Source of the DNA: DASUPK01 sp963815045 | GTDB lineage: Bacteria > Actinomycetota > Thermoleophilia > Solirubrobacterales > 70-9 | Direction of reading: 5' to 3' | DNA length: 64,000 nucleotides | NCBI GenBank assembly: GCA_963815045.1 | Contig: CAWFET010000001.1 | Coordinates: 1-64,000, forward strand | In this document: piece by piece, positions 17,038 through 24,649 of the stretch | How the letters are laid out: every line of letters begins with the position of its first letter | Position numbering within the stretch: position 1 is the first letter of the stretch | Program-made: the position numbers and the translations under genes | Notes under the pieces: generated by a model | The model's database searches: none | The model's input: the letters and a program-made list of their open reading frames with translations, nothing else | Told to the model about the DNA's origin: nothing

Positions 17038-19313
17038 GAGGCCTTCGCCCTGCCCTCCCGCAGCATGCGGCCCATCAGCTCCAGGGCGCCGCCCTTGTGG
17101 AGGTGCTCGTTCAGGTTGCCGCACTTCGGGCTCTGCACGCAGGAGGGGCAGCCGTCGTCGCACGGGCACTCGCGGATCAGCCGGTCGGCGTCGCCGACCA
17201 GGCGCTCGAACTCCTCGTAGCCGCGCCGCGTGATTCCGACGCCGCCGGGATGCCCGTCGTAGATGAAGATCGTCGGCGAGCCGGTCTGGTGGTGGATGTT
17301 GGTCGACAGCCCGCCGATGTCCCAGCGGTCGCACATCGCGATCAGCGGGAGCACCGCGATCTGGCCGTGCTCGGAGGCGTGCAGCGCGCCGAGCAGGACC
17401 TCGCTTGGGAGCGCGGCGGCCATCCTGTCCCCGATCACGTACCAGAGGGCCTGGGTGACGAAGTCCTGTTCCGGCAGGTCGAGGGAGATGATGTCGATCA
17501 CCTTGTTGTCGCCCAGCCGCTTGCGCTGGTAGGCGATCACCTGCTCGGAGACCGAGACGGTGCCGAAGGTGAGCTCGACGCCGAGCGCCCGCCGCTGCGT
17601 CTCGATCCCCTCGACGTAGACCTCCGTCTCCTTCTTCACCTGCGTGTAGTAGTCGCCCTCGAACGGCTTGACCATCGCGCGACGCGCACCGACGTCGAGC
17701 TCCACGACCTCGTAGGAGCGGCCGAGATGGAGGTAGATCGCTCCTGGGTGGACCGTGGAGAAGGCGCGTCCGGCCTCCACGTTGCCGATCATCTCGCCCG
17801 AGGTGGAGTCGACGACGGCGACGCTGTCGACGGATGAGGAGCGCAGCGCGATCCTTCCCGCGACGAAGTCGCCGGTGCGAGTCAGGTAGCGCTCACCACG
17901 CCCGCGACGCAGCTCGCCGGCGGTCACCAGCTGCTCCGCTCGGTCGCGCCAGCCCTCGCCGAGGACCTCGTCGTCGCCCGGCCCGAGCGGCGCCTCGTAG
18001 GCGGCGGCGAGCAGGTGCTGGAGCTGGATCTGCTCGGAGCGGTGGTCGAGGATCGCCGCCTCGACCGGGCGCTCCAGGAACTCGTCCGGGTGCCGGCAGA
18101 AGAACTGGTCCAGGGCGTCCTCTCCGGCGACGTAGACGGCCAGGCCTCGCCGCCGCCGTCCCGCGCGGCCCCACATCTGGCGCAGGCTGGCGACCGTCCC
18201 CGGGAAGTTCACGCAGATCGCCGCATCGAGCTCCCCGACGTCGATTCCCAGCTCGAGCGCGTCGGTCGCCGCCACGGCGAGGAGGTCGCCGGAGGAGAGC
18301 TGGGCCTCGATCTCCCTCCGCTGCTGGGGCGTGTATCCCGCCCGGTACGGCGCGATGCGGTCCGCGAGCGCCCCCTGCCCCCGCCTGGCCAGCTCGTCTG
18401 AGGCGAACCGGTTGATCAGCTCGATTCCACGCCGGCTGCGCATGAAGCAGATGGTCCGCACACCGCGGGAGACCAGTTCGACCAGCAGGTCGGCCGCCTC
18501 GGAGACGGGCGAGCGCCGCGTCATCGTGTGCTGCTCGATGACCGGCGGGTTCCACATCGCGATCTCGCGGCCGGCCCGCGGCGCGCCATCGTCGTCGAGC
18601 AGCTCGAAGGGCATGCCGGTGAGCCGCTCGGCCAACTCACCCGGGTTTGCGATCGTGGCCGAGGCGAGGATGAAGCGGGGCTCGGCCCCGTAGATCCGGG
18701 CCACCCGGCGAAGCCGGCGCAGGACGTTCGCCACGTGCGAGCCGAACACACCGCGGTAGGTGTGAGCCTCGTCCACGACGACCCAGCCGAGGTTCGCGAG
18801 GAAGTCGCCCCAGCGCTTGTGGTGTGGGAGGACCCCCACGTTGAGCATGTCGGGGTTGGTGAGCACCAGGTTCGCCCGCCTCCGGATGCTCGGCCGGTCC
18901 TCGCGCGGCGTGTCGCCGTCATAGATCGCCTCGCGCAGTCCCGGTGCACGCAGCTCGCCGAGCTTGCGGGCCTGGTCCTGGGCGAGGGCCTTGGTCGGAT
19001 AGAGGTAGAAGGCGCGGCTGAGCGGCTCGCGCGCGATGCCGTCGAGCACGGGCAGGTTGAACGACAGGGACTTTCCGGAGGCGGTCCCGCTGGTCAGGAT
19101 CAGGTTCGACCGGCGAGCGGTCTCGTAGGCCGCGGCCTGGTGGGAGTAGAGGGATTCGATCCCAGCGCCCGCCAGGGCTTCGGCGAGGGCCGGGTCGAGG
19201 TCCCCGGGCAGCCCCGTGAGCTTGGCCATCGTCGCCGGCTCTGCCGACTCGGCGACCAGCCGCCCGTCCTCCCGCGCGGGGCCCAGGGCCGGCTCCCAGG
19301 CGCCTCCGGACAC
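17034..19313 (-). CDS. DUF1998 DEAD/DEAH-box helicase (MrfA/YprA-like)
   Basis: An intact protein of about 760 residues from a GTG ten bases past the folP stop. Helicase motifs: Q-like start (SLYSHQAAAYETARRSN), Walker A (LTSGTASGKS), VVDEAHTYRG (DEAH), ILASATIANP (SAT), and in the second RecA lobe ATDALELGIDVGELDAAICV and QMWGRAGRRRRG (motif VI). The C-terminal MZB/DUF1998 domain has the four-Cys zinc site C-P-C-D-D-G-C-P-S-C near its end, and HHQTGSPTIFIYDGHPGGVG before it. Known relatives (MrfA, Hrq1) repair mitomycin-type DNA damage. It lies between folP and the LOG gene on the same strand, with overlaps or tight spacing to both, so probably one operon. Confidence 0.9.
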   Translation of the reverse strand: MSGGAWEPALGPAREDGRLVAESAEPATMAKLTGLPGDLDPALAEALAGAGIESLYSHQAAAYETARRSNLILTSGTASGKSLSFNLPVLDGIAREPLSRAFYLYPTKALAQDQARKLGELRAPGLREAIYDGDTPREDRPSIRRRANLVLTNPDMLNVGVLPHHKRWGDFLANLGWVVVDEAHTYRGVFGSHVANVLRRLRRVARIYGAEPRFILASATIANPGELAERLTGMPFELLDDDGAPRAGREIAMWNPPVIEQHTMTRRSPVSEAADLLVELVSRGVRTICFMRSRRGIELINRFASDELARRGQGALADRIAPYRAGYTPQQRREIEAQLSSGDLLAVAATDALELGIDVGELDAAICVNFPGTVASLRQMWGRAGRRRRGLAVYVAGEDALDQFFCRHPDEFLERPVEAAILDHRSEQIQLQHLLAAAYEAPLGPGDDEVLGEGWRDRAEQLVTAGELRRGRGERYLTRTGDFVAGRIALRSSSVDSVAVVDSTSGEMIGNVEAGRAFSTVHPGAIYLHLGRSYEVVELDVGARRAMVKPFEGDYYTQVKKETEVYVEGIETQRRALGVELTFGTVSVSEQVIAYQRKRLGDNKVIDIISLDLPEQDFVTQALWYVIGDRMAAALPSEVLLGALHASEHGQIAVLPLIAMCDRWDIGGLSTNIHHQTGSPTIFIYDGHPGGVGITRRGYEEFERLVGDADRLIRECPCDDGCPSCVQSPKCGNLNEHLHKGGALELMGRMLREGRAKAS

Positions 19314-19323
19314 CGTTGTGCCG

Positions 19324-20181
19324 CTAGCCAATCGCGGCTCCCTCCGACTCGATCGCACCCGCGATTCGCATCGCCTGCAGCGCACTCGGATCGTGCAGGC
19401 GAAGGATGTCGGCTCCGTTCCTGACAGCGAGCGCGACCGCGGAGGCGGTGGCCCATTCCCGCTCGCCGGCGGGCAGCCGCTCCTCCCAGGAGCCGGCCAG
19501 CACCGCGCCGAGAAAGTCCTTGCGGGAGAGCGACACGTAGAGCGGCCGGCCGAGGACCTTCAGCTCGCCGAGCCTGCGGAGGATCTCCAGGTCGTCGGTC
19601 GGGGAGAGGTCGAAGTCGAGCCCCGGATCGAGCGCGATCTGATCCTCGGAGACGCCCCGCGCGGCGGCCACCTCGAGCCGTTCGGCGAACCAGCGGCGCA
19701 GGTGGTCGACCGGATCGTCGTAGCGCGGTGTGGGGCGGTCCTCCCGGGGCGGTCCCTCGATGTGCATGAGCACCAGCCCGCAGCCGCTCTCCGCCGCGAC
19801 GTCGAGCATCGCGTCCGCCCCGCCGCCGATGTCGTTGATCGCCACGGCCCCCGCGTCGAGCGCCGCGCGAGCGACCTCGGGCGAGAACGTGTCCGCCGAG
19901 ATTGGCCGCTCCGTGCGCTCCGCGAGTCCGCGGATGGCCGGGACCAGCCGCGCGGCCTCATCCTCAGGTGGCACCGGCGGGCCGCTGCGCGCCGCGACCG
20001 CGCCGACGTCGAGCATGTCGAAGCCGGACTCCGCCAGCGCCAGGCCATCCTCAACGGCACGGTCCGGCGTCCCGCTTCGCGCTCCCTCGAACATCGAGTC
20101 GTCGGTGACGTTGACGATGCCGGCGCCGATGGGCCGCTCCAGATCGATCACTCGGTCGCGCAGCTGCCAGCTCCTTGCCAT
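19324..20181 (-). CDS. folP: dihydropteroate synthase, divergent form
   Basis: An intact 285-residue TIM-barrel protein. Recognisable DHPS blocks: IVNVTDDSM (canonical NVTPDSF), AINDIGGG (NDI), LDPGLDFDLSPTDDLEILRR (DPG), PLYVSLSRKDFLG (SRK). The pABA-side loop normally GGESTRPG is replaced here by GAVAARSGPPVPPEDEAARL, so the enzyme differs from the textbook motif while keeping the pterin pocket Asn and Lys. The reaction would join pABA to dihydropterin pyrophosphate in folate synthesis. It starts divergently from a HAD phosphatase gene with 22 bases between. A non-folate DHPS-fold function cannot be excluded. Confidence 0.75.
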   Translation of the reverse strand: MARSWQLRDRVIDLERPIGAGIVNVTDDSMFEGARSGTPDRAVEDGLALAESGFDMLDVGAVAARSGPPVPPEDEAARLVPAIRGLAERTERPISADTFSPEVARAALDAGAVAINDIGGGADAMLDVAAESGCGLVLMHIEGPPREDRPTPRYDDPVDHLRRWFAERLEVAAARGVSEDQIALDPGLDFDLSPTDDLEILRRLGELKVLGRPLYVSLSRKDFLGAVLAGSWEERLPAGEREWATASAVALAVRNGADILRLHDPSALQAMRIAGAIESEGAAIG

Positions 20182-20203
20182 CGCCTCAGGTTACGGTTCG
20201 CCG

Positions 20204-21016
20204 ATGCCGCTCCGTTGCGTCTACACCGACCTCGACGGGACTCTCCTCGGAAGATGGGGATCCCTCTTCCGCGACGCCGAGGGCGAGTTCTCCCTGCGTC
20301 AGGCACGGGCCCTGGAGGCCTGCCATCGCGCCGACGTCGAGGTGGTGATCAAATCCGGGCGCCGAGAGGCCTCGGTGATGGAGGACGCGAAGCTGATCGG
20401 CTCGCGCTCCTACATCTGCGAGGTCGGCTGCCTGGTCGTCATCGACGGCGAGCGGACCGAGCTGATCGGCGACGCCGAGGTCGAGGAGGGAAAGACGCTG
20501 GCGGAGACGATGGTCGACAGCGGCGTCCCCGACGAGCTCTTCGATCATTTCGCGGGCCGGCTGGAGTGGCACAGCCCCTGGCATCGGCAGCGCGAGCTCT
20601 CGCTGCTCTTCCGCGGCAAGGTCGACACGGCCGAGGCGAACGAGCTCCTGGCCGAGCGCGGCCATCGCGGGCTGAAGCTGATCGACAACGGGGCGATCTT
20701 CGCGCCGATGGACGGCATCGAGGGGCCCGCCCACGCGTACCACCTGCTTCCCGACACGGCGAGCAAGGCGCGGGCGGTCGCCTACCACCAGCAGGTCCGG
20801 GGATATGCGCCGGAGGACTGCATCGCGATCGGCGACTCGGTCGAGGACCTCTCGGTCGCCGAGGTCGTCGGCCGCTTCTTCGTCCCGGCCAACGGGCCCG
20901 AGCGCGATCCCGCCCTGCGCGACGCGATCGGCGGGCGACCGAACGTCACCGTCACAGAGGGCTACATGGGTGACGGCGTCTACGAGGCGATCGTCTCTAC
21001 GCTGGCGGGCGGCTGA
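20204..21016 (+). CDS. HAD-superfamily phosphatase (class II, MPGP-like)
   Basis: From the ATG at 20204: motif I YTDLDGTLLG with both catalytic Asp, motif II in VVIKSGRRE, the class II cap region, and the last motifs IAIGDSVEDLSVAEVVGRFF (GDS-x-x-D). About 270 residues, intact. The arrangement fits sugar-phosphate phosphatases such as mannosyl-3-phosphoglycerate phosphatase; the substrate cannot be told from sequence alone. Its stop overlaps the next start (TGATG), so it forms an operon with the SRPBCC gene. Confidence 0.8.
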   Translation: MPLRCVYTDLDGTLLGRWGSLFRDAEGEFSLRQARALEACHRADVEVVIKSGRREASVMEDAKLIGSRSYICEVGCLVVIDGERTELIGDAEVEEGKTLAETMVDSGVPDELFDHFAGRLEWHSPWHRQRELSLLFRGKVDTAEANELLAERGHRGLKLIDNGAIFAPMDGIEGPAHAYHLLPDTASKARAVAYHQQVRGYAPEDCIAIGDSVEDLSVAEVVGRFFVPANGPERDPALRDAIGGRPNVTVTEGYMGDGVYEAIVSTLAGG

Positions 21017-21462
21017 TGCGCAGCATCCACGTCACCCGCACGATTCCGGCGCCGCCCGAGGAGATCTTCGACCGGCTCGCCGAACACGCCAACTACGACC
21101 GGTTTCGCGGGATCAACGGCTCGGAGCTGATTCGCGAGGGCGACCCCCCGCCCAACGGCGTGGGAGCCCTGCGCCGCATCAAGGTCCGGCCTCTCACATT
21201 CGACGAAGAGATCACCGCCTACGAGCGCCCCACCCGCCTCGACTACCTGATCGTCAAGCTCAACGTCCCCTTCAAGCACGATGGCGGCTCGATCACGCTG
21301 AGCCCCGATCCAGGCGGGACCAGGGTCGACTGGCGCTCCAGCTTCAGCGTCCCGATTCCCGTGGTGGGCGGCGCGCAGGAGCTCGTCTGGCAGCCCGTCC
21401 TCGCACGCGGGTTCCGCCGGGTGCTCGAGGACGTGGAGCGAATGCTGGTGGCCAAGAGCTAG
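21016..21462 (+). CDS. SRPBCC-fold lipid/ligand-binding protein
   Basis: A 148-residue protein beginning RSIHVTRTIPAPPEEIFDRL, the usual first strand of START/Bet v1-like (SRPBCC, polyketide cyclase type) proteins, with the middle GVGALRRIKVRP and the closing helix LVWQPVLARGFRRVLEDVER. It probably binds a hydrophobic ligand; no catalytic role is indicated. It is translationally coupled to the HAD gene and its stop overlaps the convergent clpP stop by four bases. Confidence 0.75.
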   Translation: MRSIHVTRTIPAPPEEIFDRLAEHANYDRFRGINGSELIREGDPPPNGVGALRRIKVRPLTFDEEITAYERPTRLDYLIVKLNVPFKHDGGSITLSPDPGGTRVDWRSSFSVPIPVVGGAQELVWQPVLARGFRRVLEDVERMLVAKS

Positions 21463-22091
21463 CCGTCGCCGTTCGCCGAGAAGCCGGTTCGGCGCTGCTC
21501 GACTTCGCGCTGCGAGATCACCCGGTCGATCAGCCCGTACTCCGCCGCCTCGTCGGCCTTGAAGAAGCGGTCGCGCTCCATGTCCTCGCGAACCTGCTCC
21601 TTCGACTTGCCCGTGTGCTTCGCGTAGATCCCGTCGATTCGGTCTCGCAGCTCGAGCGTCTCCCTGGCGTGAATCTCGATGTCCGCTGCGGTCCCCTCGA
21701 AGCCGCCGCTCGGCTGGTGAATCAGGATCCGCGAATTCGGCAGGGCCATCCGCTTGCCCTCGGCACCGCCGGTGAGGAGCAGGGAGCCCATCGACATCGC
21801 CACGCCGTAACAGATGGTCCGCACGTCCGGCTTCACGAACTGCATGGCGTCGTAGATGGCCATGCCGGAATAGACCACCCCGCCGGGGCAGTTGATGTAG
21901 AGCGAGATCTCCTTGTCCGGGTCCTCGGACTCGAGGTGGATGATCTGCGCGACGATCAGGTTCGCGACCTGGTCGTCGATCGGTGTGCCCAGGAAGATGA
22001 CCCGGTCGCTGAGCAGCCGGGAGAAGATGTCGTACGAGCGCTCTCCTCTGGCGCTCTGCTCAACGACTGTCGGGACCATCGGCATCGGCAA
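21459..22091 (-). CDS. clpP: ATP-dependent Clp protease proteolytic subunit
   Basis: An intact 210-residue ClpP. The triad is present: Ser100 in CYGVAMSMGS, His125 in RILIHQPSGG, and Asp174 in the MERDRFF block, spaced as in E. coli ClpP. ISLYINCPGGVVYSGMAIYD is the conserved oxyanion region. It would form the barrel protease with ClpX or ClpC; no clpX follows here. The start region 5' of it holds a palindrome shared with the divergent AHSA1/ArsR pair, so its transcription may respond to that regulator. Confidence 0.93.
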   Translation of the reverse strand: MPMPMVPTVVEQSARGERSYDIFSRLLSDRVIFLGTPIDDQVANLIVAQIIHLESEDPDKEISLYINCPGGVVYSGMAIYDAMQFVKPDVRTICYGVAMSMGSLLLTGGAEGKRMALPNSRILIHQPSGGFEGTAADIEIHARETLELRDRIDGIYAKHTGKSKEQVREDMERDRFFKADEAAEYGLIDRVISQREVEQRRTGFSANGDG

Positions 22092-22116
22092 GACCTCCTG
22101 TTCCGGATCGATATGT

Positions 22117-22167
22117 GCAACCTATGGGTTGCGTGACCTACGGTAGCATAGGCAACCATGGAGTTGC
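22117..22167. promoter_or_regulatory. two palindromic operator-like sites between clpP and the AHSA1/ArsR pair
   Basis: GCAACCTATGGGTTGC at 22117-22132 is a perfect 6-bp inverted repeat with a 4-base spacer. GCAACCATGGAGTTGC at 22152-22167 has the same half sites with one mismatch, and covers the start codon of the AHSA1 gene. Centres are 35 bp apart. The simplest reading is autoregulation by the ArsR protein of this unit, blocking its own promoter and possibly that of clpP. Confidence 0.55.
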
Positions 22168-22583
22168 GAGACAAGACAACGACGCCAGACCGCCAGGACG
22201 AGAAGACACCGTGGGTCGAGCGCGAGACTCTCGTTGAGGCTACTCCCGAGGAGGTCTGGGAGTCGCTCACCGACGAGGACCGGCTCGAGGAATGGCTCGC
22301 GCCGGAGGTAGAGCTCGACCCGACCGAGGGCGGCGAGATCGCCGTCCGCGATGACGAAGGCGAGCGCAGCGGAACCGTCCAGACGCTCGAGGAGAACGAG
22401 AGGTTCTCCTTCACCTGGTCGCGTCCGGGCGAGGGCGAGAGCTTCGTCGAGTTCACGATCGAAGCCCTTCCGGGCGGCAGCCGCGTGACCGTGGTGGAGA
22501 CGCCGATGGCGATGGCAGCCGGCGGCTGGGGCCCGCCCCTCGCCCGCCTGCGGCAGTCACTGCGATTCGCACTCGTCGCTTGA
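22158..22583 (+). CDS. AHSA1/SRPBCC domain protein
   Basis: A 141-residue protein. WVERETLVEATPEEVWESLT and EEWLAPEVELDPTEGGEIAV are typical of Activator-of-Hsp90-ATPase-like (SRPBCC) proteins that are paired with ArsR regulators. EENERFSFTWSRPGEG and GSRVTVVETPMAMAA finish the beta-sheet. The next gene, an ArsR protein, starts within its stop codon (TTGA), so both are made together. Partners of this type are thought to bind small hydrophobic molecules; the ligand is unknown. Confidence 0.8.
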   Translation: MELRDKTTTPDRQDEKTPWVERETLVEATPEEVWESLTDEDRLEEWLAPEVELDPTEGGEIAVRDDEGERSGTVQTLEENERFSFTWSRPGEGESFVEFTIEALPGGSRVTVVETPMAMAAGGWGPPLARLRQSLRFALVA

Positions 22584-22924
22584 GGGCACCGGCTCACCGA
22601 CACGTCGACGCGGTCTTCGACGCACTTGCCGATCCGACGCGGCGCCGGGTCGTCGAGACGCTGGCGCGCGGGGGGACGGTGACGGCGAGCGGCCTCGCCG
22701 CGCAGCTCCCGATCACCCGCCAGGCCGTCGCCAAGCATCTATCCGCGCTGCACGGGGCCGAGCTCGTCAGCGCCTCGCGCATGGGACGCGAGACCCACTA
22801 CAAGCTTCGCCCCCAGCCGCTGGACGAGGCGGCTCACTGGATCCAGATGGTGAGCGCAGAGTGGGACGACCGGCTCGAGGCGCTCAGGCGCTCCCTGGAG
22901 AAGAGGACAAGCCGCTCCAAGTAG
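22580..22924 (+). CDS. ArsR-family transcriptional regulator
   Basis: From a TTG overlapping the previous stop: winged helix with VFDALADPTRRRVVETLARG and QLPITRQAVAKHLSALHGAE (recognition helix), and wing GRETHYKLRPQPL. About 114 residues. The metal-binding ELCVCDL motif of arsenic-type members is absent, so it belongs to the group that senses by a partner or by other means. The two GCAACC...GGTTGC palindromes upstream are the likely operators. Confidence 0.85.
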   Translation: MRAPAHRHVDAVFDALADPTRRRVVETLARGGTVTASGLAAQLPITRQAVAKHLSALHGAELVSASRMGRETHYKLRPQPLDEAAHWIQMVSAEWDDRLEALRRSLEKRTSRSK

Positions 22925-22933
22925 GATCGGGCC

Positions 22934-23641
22934 ATGCCCCAGGCCACGGTCGCCGAGGAGGAGTACCTGCAGACGATGTTCTGGCTCGAGGAGGCCGGGC
23001 TGCAGATCAACGGGGCGAACATCGCCCGCGCGATGCAGCTCTCGCCGCCGACGGTCCACGAAATGATCGGCCGGCTCGAGGGCGACGGATACGTCGCGCG
23101 CGCCGACGACAAGTCCCTCACCTTCACGGAGCGCGGCCGGGGCGAGGCGCAGGCGATCGTCCGCCGCCACCGGCTGATCGAGCGCTTCCTCACCGACGTC
23201 CTCGGCATCCCCTGGGACGAGGTGCATGAGGAGGCCGAGCGCCTCGAGCACGCGATGTCGCCGGTCCTCGAGGAGCGGATGCTCGCCGCGATCGGCGACG
23301 CGAAGACCTGCCCGCACGGCCACCCGATCGTCGAGGGCGTCCGCGAGGAGGGTGTACTGCTGGCGGATGTCGAGCCCGGAGCCGATGTGGTCATCCTGCG
23401 CTTCGAGAACGAGGCCGAGGAGATCCTCCATTACCTGAAGGGCACCGGCCTCCATCCGGGCCTGAAGGGCACTCTCGAGAGCTCGGACGATGACGAGGTC
23501 GTCGTGGCGTCCGACGACGGCAGCCACCCGGTTTCGAAGAGCGTCGCCGAGACCGTCTCCGTCCGCGCCGACCCCGCCCCGGAGCCGCGTCCGCCGCTGC
23601 CGGATCAGCTGGTGATCAGCTCAGATCGCTACGGCCGCTAG
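22934..23641 (+). CDS. DtxR/MntR-family metal-dependent regulator
   Basis: An intact 235-residue protein. N-terminal HTH: EEEYLQTMFWLEEAGLQING and LSPPTVHEMIGRLEGDGYVA, then the dimerisation helices RLIERFLTDVLGIPWDEVHE with metal ligands in CPHGHPIVEG (Cys102/His-type DtxR ligands: LEHAMSP... and CPHGHP). A C-terminal FeoA/SH3-like domain follows (GADVVILRFENEAEEILHYL) and an unusual acidic/Pro tail ends it. It would repress iron- or manganese-uptake genes. It starts ten bases after the ArsR stop. Confidence 0.85.
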   Translation: MPQATVAEEEYLQTMFWLEEAGLQINGANIARAMQLSPPTVHEMIGRLEGDGYVARADDKSLTFTERGRGEAQAIVRRHRLIERFLTDVLGIPWDEVHEEAERLEHAMSPVLEERMLAAIGDAKTCPHGHPIVEGVREEGVLLADVEPGADVVILRFENEAEEILHYLKGTGLHPGLKGTLESSDDDEVVVASDDGSHPVSKSVAETVSVRADPAPEPRPPLPDQLVISSDRYGR

Positions 23642-24258
23642 CCACCCGACTTCGCGGTATGTCCGCTACCGAAGGCTTGGCATAGGGGGATGTAAGAGGG
23701 ACCGGGACCGAGACACTGGTGTGCAGACCAGGACGCGGGGCGGGTGCTGCTGCAGTTGCTGAACCCCACATCGGGCCAGTCGTAGTCGATGATGCTGAGC
23801 GTCCCCGAGGCCCTCTTCCAGAAGAACTTCCGGCCCGGGGGCTTCTTTCGAGGGCCCCTCCATTTCGTAGTGCCCTGCCACATCTTCTGGCCGACCAGCT
23901 TCACCGTGCTCTGTGTGGCCGGAGTGGTGGTCATGTAGGTGGAGGAGAAGCGCTTCTTTGCGATCGGGATGTTGAGCTCGTAATCGAACCCACCCCCGAC
24001 GAGCGTGCTCCCCTGATCGCAGCTGACCAGCCCGGGAAACGAGTACTCGAATTGCCTGACCCGATTGGGGATCAGCCTCTTGTGTCCGTTCCTGTGCTCG
24101 ATCAGGTAGTCGATCTTCATCTGGACGGGCGCCGTGGGCTCGCCGGCAAACTGGCCCTCCAGCTTCAGGGTTTTGACCCCGGGAACTCCCTGAGCCGCCG
24201 GTGCGATCAGCAGCGAGGCGAGCAGCGAGGCGAAGCTGGCAATCAGAGAGCGTCTCAT
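23638..24258 (-). CDS. secreted hypothetical protein
   Basis: About 206 residues with a signal peptide (RSLIASFASLLASLLIAPAAQG). The mature part is beta-rich (VKTLKLEGQFAGEPTAPVQM; FEYSFPGLVSCDQGSTLVGG) and Lys/Arg-rich in the middle (WRGPRKKPPGRKFFWKRASG). Four Cys suggest disulfide bonds outside the cell. The second of two adjacent ATGs (24258) is as likely as the first. Its stop overlaps the convergent DtxR-type gene by four bases. No family recognised. Confidence 0.65.
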   Translation of the reverse strand: MRRSLIASFASLLASLLIAPAAQGVPGVKTLKLEGQFAGEPTAPVQMKIDYLIEHRNGHKRLIPNRVRQFEYSFPGLVSCDQGSTLVGGGFDYELNIPIAKKRFSSTYMTTTPATQSTVKLVGQKMWQGTTKWRGPRKKPPGRKFFWKRASGTLSIIDYDWPDVGFSNCSSTRPASWSAHQCLGPGPSYIPLCQAFGSGHTAKSGG

Positions 24259-24469
24259 CAATCCCTCGATAGCTCTAACACTGGAAGTGGCTCCACAGAG
24301 CGTGCCAGCCGATGTCAGTGCCCGCCTCCGTGCTCCCCACCGAACCTACGCGCGTCGTAGCGGTCTTTACCAACCGTTATCTCGCGCTTCAGGAAAGCGA
24401 CGCAGACTTCTTGCTACGCTCCACCGTGCATAGTCGAGTAAGTCACTCAACAAACGGGGGAAAGGCAAA

Positions 24470-24649
24470 ATGGAAGCAGGCACCCGCACTCTGATCACCG
24501 ACCGCAATGTCGCCGAGCGCAGGCTGGTCTCGATCGCCAGAGCGATCGAGGCGCACCGCAACGAGCAGAAGCGCAAGCCCTACCCGACCCGCGCCGAGGA
24601 CCTCAACCTTTACAGGCGCGCCCAGGAGATCCTGGGGCACCGGGTCTAG
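24470..24649 (+). CDS. small helical protein, 59 residues
   Basis: An ATG at 24470, preceded by the purine-rich stretch GGGGGAAAGG at 24457-24466, opens 59 intact codons: MEAGTRTLITDRNVAERRLV, IARAIEAHRNEQ and LNLYRRAQEILGHRV. It is charged and fully helical by eye. Its TAG at 24647-24649 overlaps the convergent aminotransferase stop by three bases. No family recognised. Position in a real gap, good start and end, and protein-like composition support it. Confidence 0.6.
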   Translation: MEAGTRTLITDRNVAERRLVSIARAIEAHRNEQKRKPYPTRAEDLNLYRRAQEILGHRV

